Source: Phragmites australis (Eukaryota > Streptophyta > Magnoliopsida > Poales > Poaceae). Taken from it: 64,000 bases of DNA. A program made the translations under genes and the position numbers. Below the pieces are notes generated by a model, which searched no databases, had not been told where the DNA came from, and was given only the letters and a program-made list of their open reading frames with translations. The DNA is taken from the NCBI RefSeq assembly GCF_958298935.1, contig NC_084938.1, positions 5,773,501-5,837,500 of the forward strand, written 5' to 3'. Every line of letters starts with the position of its first letter. Position 1 is the stretch's first letter. Below are positions 34,901 to 46,261 of the stretch, piece after piece.

Positions 34901-37365
34901 TTTCATCCAGGAGTCGTGATGGATCCAGAAAAACGCAACGAGATGAGCCTGAAAGACAAGAGACAACTAGTATATGAAGTTTCAAGATGGCCACAAAGTG
35001 CCGCAGAGATTCTTCAATGCTGGACCCGCAGGGATCTTCTTGAGCTTATCTGCGCTGAGCTGGGCAAGGAGAGGAAGTACACCAATGTTCCAAAATCTAA
35101 GATGATTGCCTATCTCTTGAAATTAGTTTCACGAAAGAATGGACAACTCAAGGATGACAATGCAAATGCTATGTTATCAGGGCAGAATAGCAAAGATGAC
35201 TCACAAACGAAAGGAAATGGGGAACAACCACAGCAGTTAGTTAAAACTGTAAACCCTGACTTATCAACACACAGAGAGGCCCGAGTATGCAGAAATGTTG
35301 CATGCCAAGCCACAGTGAACGCAAGAGATGCATATTGCAAGCGTTGTTCTTGCTGCATTTGCCATAAATATGATGACAACAAGGATCCTAGCTTATGGTT
35401 GGTTTGCAGCTCTGATAATCCATATTGTGGTGGCTCATGTGGTATGTCTTGTCACCTAAAGTGTGCCCTAAAGAACAAAAAGGCTGGCATTCTCAAGAAT
35501 GGATGCAACAGTAAGTTAGATTGTAGTTTCTACTGTGTTTGCTGCGGGAAAATCAACTGGCTAATGAGGTATTCTGCTGATTGTTTTGATTTATTAACAG
35601 CCCTATGAAAAATATGTTTTGTACGAAAGAAAATTACGAAGTCTGTTTGTTATCCTAATTCTTAAGTAGGTGCAGTGTGGTCCCTGATCAAAACTACTGA
35701 AACCCTCTGTATTAATTTGGCAATACTTTCTTTTTGGCAGTTTTTATCAGCACTGAACAGTCTATGTTTTTCGCCCGTTTATTGACAAATTTTAAGAAAG
35801 AAAAAAAATGATAAATGGAACTAAAGATTGATTATTCAAATGCTACCAAGAGTCAACCTTTTCTTACTGTAAATATAGTTGTCACCTAAACCTCTTGTGT
35901 CTGTTGAAACTCTACGGACATATTTTACCTCTTACCTATTGCAGGAGTCTGTGGAAACAACTGACAATTGCTAGAGAGGCAAGAAGAGTTGATGTGCTAT
36001 GTGAGCGTCTGTCATTGAGCCATAAAATGGTAAAAGGTTCTGAACATTACAGGGACCTGGTGAACATAATCAGCTCAGCTGTGAAAACACTTGAAAAAGA
36101 AGTTGGTGGTGCATTGGACCAAGTGTCTGCAATCATGGGGCGTGGCATCGTTAACCGGCTTAGTTGTGGTGCTGATGTTCAGAAACTCTGTTCGTGCGCA
36201 TTAGAAATTGTAGACTCTGCAGTGGATAACACCTTGGAGTTTGAGTCGAACAATAATTTGAAAACCCTAGGTAAGTTTGTCTTAGAGTTGTCTTTCTTAC
36301 TCAATTTGTATCTGCACTCTGAGAACTCTTCCTTGAACAATTGAACTTAGTATTTATTATCCAATAAATGAAAATACGTTATGCAAGATTTCCTTACAAA
36401 AAGATACAGGTTACAACTTTATGCTTCAACAGTTGGTATTTACTTTTACAGGTCCCCAACCTCAAATCCTTTTTGAGGATATCACTCCATGTTCTGTGGT
36501 TATTGTGCTGAAGTATCAGGATAACATTGCTAAGGAGACCATCGATGGTTGCAAAGTATGGCATCGAAGTGCCAAGGTTCAATACTATCCATCAGAGCCC
36601 ACATGCCACATGCTGAGGCCAAATACTAGGAGCCTGGTTTCCTGTCTAAGCCCTTCTACTGAATACTTCTTCAAGGTTTTGCCTTTTGGCAGCACACAGG
36701 GGTTTGGTGCGTGGGAGGCAAAATGCACTACACGGAGCCTTGACCGTGGCAGCAGCCAGTGCTCAACTCAGAATTCTGAGAGCGTGTGCCTCAAAGAAAA
36801 TTCATTGCAGCATCAGAAGAAGGATTTGAATTTGCAGAACTATCAGAGAGCCATTCAATATGATTCACCTAAGGGTTCTACAAACTCAAGTGAGAATAAT
36901 ATATCCTCTGAGCGGTATTCTAAGCGGGCTAAGGTTGCAAGGTTAGATGGTGCAAGTGACAATGATGAAAGCCAGTTGCCTCCAACATCTGAAGTTTTAC
37001 CATTCGCAAGCTCCAACTCCTCTCCTTTGGAACCTCCAAGCAAACCTGACTTGCTTAGCAGCACCCCAGATTCTGCCTCCAAGAATTATGTGGAGCAGCA
37101 GTACGAGTACTGTGTGAAGGTGATCAGATGGCTGGAGCGCGAAGGGCACATGGACAATGACTTCCGTGTAAAGTTCCTCACTTGGTTCAGCCTTAAGGCA
37201 ACAGCACAGGACAGGCGCATTGTGAGCGCCTTTGTAGATGCTCTCATCAGCGATCCAGCTAGCTTGGTTGCTCAATTGGTTGATGCGTTCACGGATGCCA
37301 TCTGCGTCAAGGAGAAGCCCACTCAGCTGCAACGGAAGGGTGCATGCTACAAGCTTTGGAACTAG
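28974..37365 (+). CDS. VIL: VIN3-like (VEL family) PHD-finger protein, PRC2 accessory factor
   Basis: Exons 28974-29010, 34911-35568, 35945-36270 and 36452-37365 join in frame (donors GTAAGC, GTATTC, GTAAGT) to 644 codons. VEL-family proteins act in the nucleus with Polycomb Repressive Complex 2 to silence genes, notably in flowering and growth control. An N-terminal helical segment includes RRDLLELICAELGKERKYT. A Cys-rich PHD region covers residues ~139-226, with CKRCSCCICHKYDDNKDPSL and paired Cys/His. The FNIII domain is at ~345-430. A basic SKRAKVAR patch may be a nuclear signal. The VEL/VID polymerisation domain is at ~557-630 (VKVIRWLEREGH, FRVKFLTWFSL, FVDALISDP). The 13-codon first exon ends in Gly before VVMDPEKR, matching the family gene structure, which is why I chose the ATG at 28974 over the Met at 34919. 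Which paralogue it is remains open. Confidence 0.92.
29011..34910 (+). other. 5.9-kb first intron of the VIN3-like gene
   Basis: The donor GTAAGC follows the 37-base coding part of exon 1, and the acceptor is TCATCCAG. The first ~1 kb (to 30000) has no repeat I recognise. About 30300-32670 is an antisense LTR-like block. 30037-30075 carries a 'caggggcggatccatgttgt' phrase of the kind found at the edge of grass MITEs. 34440-34570 carries a further repeat-like patch ('ctcgacccaagggagagaca'). No internal ORF shows a domain. Confidence 0.8.
30350..32670 (-). mobile_element. antisense LTR-like insertion in VIN3-like intron 1
   Basis: Read on the minus strand, the block has a GC-rich segment (32640-32170), then a GGTCTGACC-type phrase array (32145-32010), then an AT-rich middle. 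Its final part, 'cttgcgagtacattcgtact' followed by 'gaagttaggtggcagctac', parallels 27160-27310 of the + block. An internal pair of 'aaattggtttcac' phrases lies at 31781 and 31932. There is no coding sequence. The ends are not precisely located. Confidence 0.5.
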
Positions 37366-39400
37366 AGATCTCTGTAACTGCTGGAAGTCTTGCTGTGTGG
37401 CATCATTTTGCTGGTAATCTTCTGCTGATTGAAGGACGAATTAGTGAAGTTATTGCCTATTGTTGATTATCAGGTCGCATCTTAATTGTGTTATTGGCAG
37501 ATATGGGGGTGCAGGAGCTAAACTCTGAATTTAGTGACAAGTGATAAATGGTGGTCGCTATCAAAGACAGCTAAGCGCTGTAGATGCTTCATTTTGGCAT
37601 TCCGGTCCATTTGATATCTCATTTATTCATTCAGATTTAGTCAGAAGCGGACGGTTGACCCATGAAAACACTCGTGGTGGAATATTGTGTCGATAAGACC
37701 TGAACTAGTTTACTCCGTAATTGCTGAGTAGTCGTAACTTGTAAGAGTAGACAAGCAACTGTATGCATATCTGGGAATGCTATGCAGATGTTTTATGTTC
37801 CCATGTGGTTTCTGTTTATTTTCATATGACGTGTTAGGTGTTTGGTGTGCAGGCAGCCGTTGTTCATACAATCTGGGGATGTAACATTACGATTTGCACC
37901 TACAAACTATTCAACCTGGAGGAGTATTGCAAGGCCCTAATATTTCTGTAGTTGTAATCTTGCCAGCAGGACAAAATAGTCTTAAGATCTCAAATAGACA
38001 ATGAATATTAACGCGTTTGACGAGACAACTTGGAATATTTATTATGGGGTTCTTTAGTCTTGATATGTTGATTGGGGTGTGCCCTTAATTACTTTGCGTG
38101 GTTTGTTTTAATCCTACACTTTTTCGGTACACCTGTTTGTATGCGCTCTCATGTGATGCTTTTGCGGTTCTGCCCACGTCTCCAGATCCCTTCGTCGCCC
38201 CAATTCTATCATGCACCTTTATTGAAACTGAGAAAAAAATAAGTACAACGTAATGGACCCAAAGAACCCCCGTTTCCACATGGTACTATCTCCTATTCGC
38301 CACCAGTTCTAATCTGAGCCCCATGAATACATGAATTCGAATTTATTGTTACGTCACTAGGCCTGTTTAAACGTCAGGCCGGATCAGTTTTTAAGTCGGG
38401 CTTTGATAAGCCTGATAAGAAACCCGTAAGCCTGAGTCTAGCTCGAGCCCGACGTCGGGCTGGTTGCTAAGTCCGAGTCGGCTTGATATTGGATTTTTTG
38501 GGGTTAGACTTATGTTTCTTGGATTTTTTTTTATCATGTTAGGGTTTTTTTTGTTTTGAGCCTGTTTTGAAGTCCGAGCCCAACCTAACTGGAACTGCAG
38601 GCCTATGTTTTGAAGCTTGAGCCCGGCCCATGTACTGGTCGGGTCGGGCTTTTTTAGGCCAGGTCAGATCGAGTTCCTCGGATCGGGTTACCCATGAAGC
38701 CTATGTGCCATCGACGGAAGGCCTCAGACAATGAACTCGAAATGGAAGTTTGCAGCTTGGTTTGCATAGTTAGTGAAGATGATTGTACCTCTAACATTAG
38801 AATTAAACTCTAGGTTTGTTATTTGTGTGTCTTATTAAGACGGAATTTTCTTTCAGTGTAGACGACGTACCCATCGACAGCGAGACGTATGTAGTGACTT
38901 TATTAATTTTTAAGCTCTACATCTTCAATCTTTAGTAGACGTGTGTGAGTGCATATATACATCTACGAATTGTACTGGTATTTAAAAAAAATCGAATACA
39001 ATGGGGTGCTTAGAGGAGGCGAATATGAAAAAACCATATTTTTTTCTTAATTGCAATAGCACATATGTTTAGATAGAGAGTAAGATGCTTACTTAAGCTC
39101 CACTACTTATATTAGTGTTAACAATATAGTTAATTATATTTAAGCACATGTAGTCTTTATTTACATTAAATTTTTTAATTTTGACATAAATAATTAACAC
39201 TATCTTTTTTAAGCACCCAGTAAGCATAGTGTTCGTCCCCTACCACCGTTCTCTCAACAAAGAAAAGAGCAAATGCAACTCAGAAAAAAAAAGCTAATGT
39301 AACTAATTGTGGGCTTACCATAGTTTTTTTTTTAATTTGAGGAACCCACCATATTCACCAGATACACAGCCGGGAACCTGACACGGAGGGCCTACCTGTC
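37366..39400. other. 3' UTR of the VIN3-like gene, then intergenic DNA with a MITE-like block
   Basis: The ~600 bases after the stop codon look like 3' UTR. 38356-38705 is filled with 'gcccgacgtcgggct', 'gagcccggcccatgt' and 'cgggtcgggctttttt' phrases between 'taggcctgtttaaacgtcag' and 'ggatcgggttacccatgaag'. This is the style of a common grass hAT-like non-autonomous element. The remainder (38720-39400) is AT-rich without a gene. Confidence 0.5.
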
Positions 39401-39614
39401 AGAGTCCGTGTCGGATAGCAGCCCGCAACCCTTTCGGCCTGGATCCGAGTCCGAAGCCGGCCCAACAAAATACAGGCTCTGTTATAATAAAATATAAGCG
39501 AAGAGGGGAACAATTCCCAACCCAACCCGCAAGCAAAGCCTTCTCCATCCCCGCAGCAGAGAGAACGGGAGTTGTCAGGGCCGCGAGCTCCAGCGAACGC
39601 CGCCGCCGCCGCCG
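39400..39614 (+). promoter_or_regulatory. RPN12 promoter and 5' UTR
   Basis: A CGGCCCAAC (site-II, TGGGCC on the other strand) motif lies at about 39459. An AT-rich TATA-like 'aaaatataagc' lies near 39489, followed by a leader with CCAACCC repeats and an in-phase GCC-rich context before the ATG at 39615. Site-II motifs fit a constitutive housekeeping gene. No PRCE-type proteasome element was identified with certainty. Confidence 0.45.
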
Positions 39615-42524
39615 ATGGATCCGAAGCTGACGGAGGTGACGCAGTTGTTCGCCCGCTTCAAGGCAGCCTACGCCCGAGACGACCTCGACACCTGCGTCAC
39701 CCTCCTCTCGCAGCTCAAGGTGCGTCGTCGGCTTCGCTGGATCTCGCCCGCCGTTTCCTTCCCCGATCTTTTCTTTTTCCCGGGGGATTGTCCGGTGGAT
39801 GTCTAGGCTCTGTTGGGGCTGGATTCCTCAGGCTGGAGGCATGGAAGATGCGATTTTTACTTTACTAGTGGTTCGATGGTTTCGAGGTTTTTGTTTTGCA
39901 TTTTTTTCGCCTTAGAGTTGATCCGGAGACGCGGGCGTGCCGGATTTTGCGGTGTTTGGAGCGCTTTCGAATTGATTCCTAGGGTTTCTCCGCGGATGGA
40001 ATCGGTGTAAGAGTTGTTTGCACTCTGAACCGGATGACAGGGAGAAAGGCCGGATTTTTAGCAGGTTTCGTGATGTTCTGTTGCTTTTGCCGCTTTAGTT
40101 GATTTGATCAGAGCGTGTAGATCTGCCCTGTAACTTCTCTTCAGGTTCTAGTTCGACTTGTGGCCGAAAGCCTCGATTTTTACTGGATAATTGAATTGCC
40201 TCTGTGATTTTGCGAGAGAAGGGTGCGAGAACTCGATGAATTATCTTTCAGTTTTCGATAATATTGACATGTGAAGCGCCCTCCTTTTGCAGGTCTTGCT
40301 CACCAAGTTCCCTAGCCTTCCGCCATCATTTCAGCAAACTCCGAACGCCGTAGAGGAGCTCAAACTTGCAAGTAAGATGATCTCTTGGTCTCCTGTTTTT
40401 ACATCAGTTGTTGTCATAGCAATTCTCTAGCACTCCAGTATGTGTAAAATTGTATGCTTTGACATTGTGAATTTTCCGATAAGGTTGCTTCTTATCTTAG
40501 ATTCTGTATTGGAGGGTGTTCCATCCAATGCAAAAGTTTTGATGCTTTGTTTCATTACCATGCTTGTACGTATGTAGCCATGCTAATTGGTTTGACCTAT
40601 TTTTATCCTTATGATCAAGCTATTTAGCTACCAAAGATTTGGCAGCCCAGTTAGTTCTTATGTAAACCTGCCAGTTATCCTTTAGCAGAGCAAGTACTGA
40701 AATCAATGCAAAATCTTTCAGGGGACATTTACGAGCATGCTGTTATTTTGAGTGTGAAACTTGAAGACCAAGATGCATTTGAGCGCGATTTCTGCCAGCT
40801 CAAACCTTATTACATGGATACATGGTTAGTTCCTCATTACCAATTTATCAGTTTTATTTTGTCTTTTATTTGGAATATTGGCAGCTCGGTTTTTTCCATC
40901 TGTTAGAAGAAGATCCATGTATTATTGACATTCGTTTTTGTTTAATAGTACACAGCAATTTGTTCCTGATAGCACCTTTTTCAGGAGTGGCATTATGATA
41001 GGTGTCAATGTGTTTCTTTAAACTAGATGTTAGTATCCTCCACACATGATGCCATTTTGGGTGGTTATTATGCTATTACATTGCATCCCACTATTTGTCA
41101 GCTGTGGGTGTCGTGCATGAAAATGATGTTAGTGAATGTCCTGCACTGATTTCTTACTCGGCACATATTTTGATTTGACTGAGGTTTCATTTTGTTGACT
41201 TCTCAAGTTTATTGATTTCTAATTTATCTGCACAGAATTGAAGTGAAACTTAGTTACCACAATTTAAACTGGGTAGGAAGGGCATATTTCTGTTAGGTAT
41301 CGTCAAAGATCAGGGTGCAAAGCCATCGTGCTGGTATGTTTGTAGTAGTAAATTGAAGTCCAATTAGTGGAACTGTGGAGTTAACGGTTTGTTATTTGAA
41401 TCGGTTAAATTGTGTCTTAATGATAAGTATGTTGCATACAATAGATATTTGGGCTGAGTTGGTCCGAGTCTTGTATGATGCTAATAGTGTTTGAACTGGG
41501 TCTGGCCCATTAGTTTATTATATAGTAAGTACAAATGTAAGAAGTATATGTTAGTAAGTACAAATGTAAGAAGTATATGTGAGTTTTATTGGCACTCAAG
41601 TTGCTAAACAATGAGTTAAAACTAAAATACTGTGTTGCGCTAGGCTTGCATGGTTAGTCAGATGTTTGTGCCTTATCATGCGCCGGAAACCTGTTTGTAA
41701 CTAAATACGAACATTGATCGAACTTGTCATCATGGGTATGTTGTTCACGAGCATGACAGGATTGTTGTTTTGCATTTACTGTGTTTTTATATACTAAATA
41801 ATATTTATTCATGCAGTGGTATAATTCCCCCATCACCGGAGGAGTATCCAATTTTGGGACTTAATCTTCTGAGGCTGTTGGTCCAGAATAGAATCGCAGA
41901 GTTCCACACTGAGCTGGAGCTTCTGCCAGTAAAAGCTCTCGAGCATCCTTGCATCAAGCATGCAGTGGAGCTTGAGCAGTCGTTTATGGAGGGAGCCTAC
42001 AACCGAGTGTTGAGCGCTCGACAGGCTGTGCCCCATGAGACGTATGTTTACTTCATGGACCTTCTAGCCAAAACAGTCAGGTGAGTGATCTTCTGTTATT
42101 GCTGCTTGTTATTTGATCGTTTGATTTAATCTTAATGGAGACACTTACTGTGTTTTTTGTTCTTCTCATGCAGAGATGAAATCGCGGGGTGCAGTGAGAA
42201 GGGGTATGATTCCCTATCCATAAGTGATGCAAAACAAATGCTGATGTTCAGTTCTGACCAAGAACTGCACGAGTACATCACAGAGGTCAATTCTCACTTT
42301 TCAGACTTTTTTTTTCTGTGTCTGCGTGTGTGAATTAAGTGATATTCACTGTAGATTCTAAGTATATCATATACTGTTAGCAGGAGCATCCCGAATGGGA
42401 GATTAAGAATGGTGCCGTCTTCTTCCAGAAGGCGAAGGAGTCCCAACCCTGCAAGGAGATTCCATCCCTGCAGCTGATCAACCAGACGCTCAGCTACGCT
42501 AGGGAGCTGGAGCGCATTGTATGA
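39615..42524 (+). CDS. RPN12: 26S proteasome non-ATPase regulatory subunit 8 (RPN12)
   Basis: Six exons (39615-39719, 40293-40371, 40722-40824, 41817-42080, 42174-42285, 42384-42524) join at GT..AG sites into 267 codons plus stop, the length usual for plant RPN12. The product is a lid subunit of the 19S regulatory particle. In yeast its incorporation completes lid assembly. The sequence matches the family along its whole length: DPKLTEVTQLFARFKAAYAR at the start, DIYEHAVILSVKLEDQDAF, LGLNLLRLLVQNRIAEFHTE and ELEQSFMEGAYNRVLSARQ in the helical PCI-like core, then DLLAKTVRDEIAGCSEKGYD and the C-terminal LINQTLSYARELERIV. All five introns sit between complete, collinear coding blocks and no frame is broken. 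The short exon 3 to 4 junction gives DTCGIIPP. A damaged copy of exons 5-6 lies downstream at about 44030-44250. Confidence 0.97.
41523..41580. repeat. 29-bp tandem duplication in RPN12 intron 3
   Basis: The unit 'tagtaagtacaaatgtaaga' onward (29 bases) starts at 41523 and again at 41552, identical as far as I can read. It lies in the ~1-kb intron between exons 3 and 4. Confidence 0.85.
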
Positions 42525-43110
42525 TTTGATTACACAATAGTTTCAATGGATCTTTTTTCTGTGGTCAGTCAGGATGACCTGTACTATCATTACGTTTGAG
42601 ATCGGCTCTGATCACAGCTTTGAACTGTATGAGACATCCCGTGAATTTCTGTTAAGAGCTGGATCTGTCTGACATTGAATTGTCAACGCCATTTGTATTT
42701 CACCTTTATCAGTCACTTTACTGTTTTCAAAATGCTCCTCATTCATCGCAAATGCTAACTGTTGGGCATAAGCTGCAAAGTTACATTGAAATCACTGCTA
42801 GTGCTAGATCGGTGTAACTGGAAACTACTGATTGACGAGGTATGTGTGTGTTAGAAGTTAAAACAGGCCATACAAATTGCTGAACAATGGCGTGACATTA
42901 CAAAAATCTGATGGGTGTACCCAGTAGGGTGAAGAGAATTTCCTGGTACTACGCTTGTCAGATGACCTTTTGCTACTACTATGACACTGACAAGTTTCAG
43001 ACTTTCAGAGCGTGTAGGGTGAGCTCCACGAGCTCCAAGGTGAGGGAGTAACATGATACATTTTGTGCTTTTAAGTGCGTTTTGGTGGCCTTTGGTTTCC
43101 ATTCAAGTAA
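42525..43110. other. RPN12 3' UTR and flank, no gene
   Basis: Contains the 3' UTR (AT-rich, several AATG/TTGTAT signals) and then unique-looking sequence up to the MITE. Short frames on both strands show no domain. Confidence 0.5.
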
Positions 43111-43378
43111 GACTACCTTCAACCATATTTTCTTCATTTCGTTCCCTTCCTAATTTCCTTTCTCGTTCCCATTCTCTTTATTTTCTCTTATTTTCAACAG
43201 CTTCCTTTCGAGAGGAATCGCGAAAGGAACGAAGAGAGAATCCCGTCCTGAAGGGAATGACCCTGGGAATCCCGTCGTAAAGTGAACCGTGAAAGGAAAC
43301 CGTTGGGAGCGCTGAAGGGAACGGGAATCCCTTCACGACGGGAATCTAAGCCGCGAAGGGAACCTGTTGGATTTGGTC
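43111..43378. mobile_element. Tourist/PIF-Harbinger-like MITE, copy 1
   Basis: 268 bp with ends GACTACCTTCAACC and GGTTGGATTTGGTC style (GTTGGATTTGGTC at the right). It is flanked by the 3-bp duplication TAA (43108-43110 and 43379-43381). The inside is rich in 'gaatcccgtc' and 'cgaaaggaac' phrases. The second copy is at 44952-45218 in the same orientation. Confidence 0.8.
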
Positions 43379-43734
43379 TAAGGTACTCATCACATTAACC
43401 AACTTGGATCTTGATTTGATTTTGATTCTATGGTCTAACGTTTCTTGTTAAATACCCCTTGTTGTGAGTTTTCAAAGGAAGGAGAGAGGCTTGGTGCTAA
43501 GTGCAGTTATTCGACTAGTAGAGGCTATTTGCAACTATGATTGACTTCTAGGGTTCTAAAGACAATCTTCCCATAAGACGAGAATAAGTTTGCACACATG
43601 ACAACTCCTAAAATCTTCCAGAAACGTGGAACCGGCGTTGTTCAACATTTCGGCATGAATCAGATAAATTTTCAAGTCACATAAAACTTTTTTCAAGGCA
43701 ACTCTTCGTGTGAGTGAAACTCCTATAAAAGGCT

Positions 43735-43950
43735 CTCCTCGGGATCTCAAACGAGAAAGAAGGCTCTCTTTTATGTTATTTTCAAATTTTAACAATGCTC
43801 GCTCAATTTCTCAAAAAAGAAAAAGAAAAAGAAAAATTTGCTCGCTCATTCTATCCAAACAATTTCTTGCATGCATTCTCTTACATTCAGAAAGTAGAGC
43901 TCTGAGATATGGGAGGACAACCAAAATATGTGTCAACCATCAGAGAGGTA
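43735..43950 (+). repeat. triplicated segment, copy 1
   Basis: Contains 'gagaaagaaggctctctttt' and, about 140 bases on, 'tctcttacattcagaaagta', 'gagatatgggaggacaacc' and 'atgtgtcaa'. The same series occurs at 46262-46690 and, inverted, at 47889-48035. Confidence 0.75.
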
Positions 43951-44019
43951 AATATATTTGCTTCCTCCATAGTTTTCTGTGTGTTTCTGTTTTAATTATG
44001 TGGTGTTTAACAGAAAGAC

Positions 44020-44250
44020 CCAATGGATTATATGCAGACCAAGAGCTGCAGCAACACATTGCAGAGGTAAATTTTCTGCCTTCCATTTTTTTGTTAACAT
44101 ATTCACCATAGATTCTAAGTATGACATTTGTCGTTAACAGGAACACCCCTGGTGAGACAACATTAACGCTTGTGTTCTTCCACTGCAGGGAAATTCCGTC
44201 CGCGCAGCTCACTAACCAGACTCTAACATACACCAATGGGAAGAGCTGTA
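44020..44250 (+). pseudogene. RPN12 exon 5-6 duplicate, broken
   Basis: The sequence 'gaccaagagctgcagcaaca' encodes DQELQQHIAE where RPN12 has DQELHEYITE, and is followed by a GT donor. After an intron with 'agattctaagtatgacat' (compare 'agattctaagtatatcat' at 42354) comes 'aacaggaacacccctggtga', like the RPN12 exon 6 start. A later block encodes EIPSAQLTNQTLTY where RPN12 has EIPSLQLINQTLSY. Stops and the lost middle of exon 6 make it non-coding. It ends against a MITE at 44251. It is a partial tandem duplicate of the gene at 39615-42524, not a processed copy, because intron sequence is kept. Confidence 0.85.
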
Positions 44251-44608
44251 ATGTGTGTTTGTTTGCCCGTATTCGGTTTTGTTCGTGTGGATCGTATATG
44301 TAGGATGAGGGAAGTAAGCTGAGTAAAGTCATATTTATTGAAAATAAAAGTGTTTGTTTAGTTGTATATGTCTGTATAGGTTGAGTTAAATTTCTGTTTG
44401 GTTGATAAAATCTGAGGCTGTATGGCCGTATGCAAAATTTGAGATTGTGATTGGTTACTCGTATGAAAATAATTTTTTATGCTGATAAGTGGACCTACTT
44501 GTATGAGCGGATGTTGAAACCTATATCTGCTAGGCTAGACTGATGCCATACATTTGCACCCGCCAAGGCATACTGTAATTGTGGATGTAAGCAACCAACC
44601 AAACAGAC
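44251..44608 (+). mobile_element. second MITE family, copy 1
   Basis: A ~358-bp AT-rich element with ends 'gtgtttgtttgcccgtattc' and 'gcaaccaaccaaacagac', approximately inverted. An inverted copy lies at 45229-45586, sharing phrases such as 'gagattgtgattggttactc', 'aagtggacctacttgtatga' and 'ctgtaattgtggatg'. It is hAT-like from the ends, but the target duplication was not settled. Confidence 0.7.
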
Positions 44609-44951
44609 ATCTTTTTAAAATTATACACATCTATCAGACCAGTTTGAAGCAAATTCGAACAACAAACACATCCATAGTGTATAATATGATTTAATTCCAC
44701 TGTAATTCGATAAAAGTTGTTCTGCAATTTATTTGGAATTGCCACTTCCATTTTACTACTCTCATGAGTTTTCTAAATACTAATTACTTTGAATGAAAAC
44801 AATTAGGAATAATGTTTGAGATCAGTCCTGATCTCAGCTTTGTGTGAGTTTCTGCGCGGAGCTAGGCTGTCGGGTATTGGATTGCCCATCAATAATGTGT
44901 TCGGTGGTTTGAATCTTCTCTTTTTTTTTCTGATGGATGCGTATAATTTTA

Positions 44952-45218
44952 GACTATCTTTAACCATATTCTTTTTATTTTATTCTCTTCCCGATTTCCT
45001 TTCTCGTTTCCATTTACTTTATTTTCTCTCATCTCCAACAGCTTCACTTCGAGGGGAATCGTGAAAGGAAAGGAGAGAGAATCCTGTCCTGAAGGGAATG
45101 ACACTGGGAATCCCTTCGTGACGGAAACCACGAAGAAAAACCGTTGGAACGCTAAAGAGAACGAGAATCCCGTTGTGAAGAGATTCTAGCCCCTAAAGAG
45201 AAACCGTTATAGATAGTC
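44952..45218. mobile_element. Tourist/PIF-Harbinger-like MITE, copy 2
   Basis: 267 bp with ends GACTATCTTTAACC and GTTATAGATAGTC. It is flanked by the 3-bp duplication TTA (44949-44951 and 45219-45221). It aligns along its length with 43111-43378. Confidence 0.85.
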
Positions 45219-45228
45219 TTAGAGAGAA

Positions 45229-45586
45229 GTATATTTGGTTACCTGCATTCACTATTACAGCCTAACCCAATAGATACAAATATATAGCCTCATTCATCCT
45301 AGTCCGACAGATACAGGCTTTGCATTCGTTCATAAAGGTGAGTCCACTTGTTAGTGTCATAAAATCATCTCATATAAGTAACTAATCACAATCTTAACTC
45401 TTGTATCCGCTTATATGATTTATATTTAGTTAACTAAATAGAAACTTAGTTCAGTCTATCTAGACAGATATAACCAACTGAACATTTTTCTTTTCAACAA
45501 ATACGACTTCGCTCAACCTGTTTTCCCTCAGACTACTTATAAGACGTACCTCTATGAAACCTCATCCGAAGAACCAAACACACCCT
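45229..45586 (-). mobile_element. second MITE family, copy 2 (inverted)
   Basis: The reverse complement starts 'agggtgtgtttggttcttcg' and ends 'gcaggtaaccaaatatac'. It aligns with 44251-44608 throughout. Only about ten bases separate it from the Tourist-like MITE at 44952-45218. Confidence 0.7.
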
Positions 45587-46261
45587 AAATCAAATTGTAG
45601 TTCACTTTGATCATTCACTACCCTGTTTTTATTCAAAGTATTAACCATTCCTTGCAACCGCAAGCTATTGGGCTTAATTAGTCTAAATCCTACATGGGAT
45701 CATCGCATTCATCTTCATTCACTCATCCTAAGATAAGATGGCAAATTTGATTGCGCTGCTTCTGTGGTCTCTTGTAATGCCGGGGAAATACAATTCTATA
45801 AGTACTTGTAGATGTATGACCTATTTTGTCTGTTTATTTTTCTCATTCGATATTTATTTATTGATTTCTTCACATATTTTATGATCTTTTTCACCTATTC
45901 TTTCAACACAAATTTTAACATAAATAAACGATTTTCATAAGATATACATGCGCAAGGGCTAGCGAAAATTTCCAATTCATAATGCTGGATACTGCTCTTT
46001 GAGGAGGCTCGTGTTACTGAGTTAAAAATAGATCACCATACGGATTGCAGAACAATGCAGTGACATAACGAAAATAAAAAAGAGGAAAAAGCGATGAGAG
46101 AATTCCGTAGAGCAATTGAGATGACGAAATGGGCCAAGGGCATTTCCTGCTACTCCCTTCAGTCCCTATGTGTTCGAAAATTTTTATCTAAAAAATATGT
46201 TCCAAAAATGAATTATGTTAGTTTTTTTCCATATAACACGATGAAGTTAACCATGCGAACC
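45587..46261. other. no gene seen
   Basis: AT-rich sequence with short frames only; no repeat ends or domains recognised. Confidence 0.45.

Noticed and set aside
34919..35608. VIN3-like protein starting at the Met of exon 2
   Set aside because: A good acceptor precedes exon 2, the upstream 13-codon exon joins in frame, and the Gly-Val junction matches the family gene structure. A shorter isoform remains possible.
43710..44111. 133-codon plus ORF across the triplicated segment and the RPN12 duplicate
   Set aside because: Its frame runs through non-homologous parts and is not the frame that matches RPN12.
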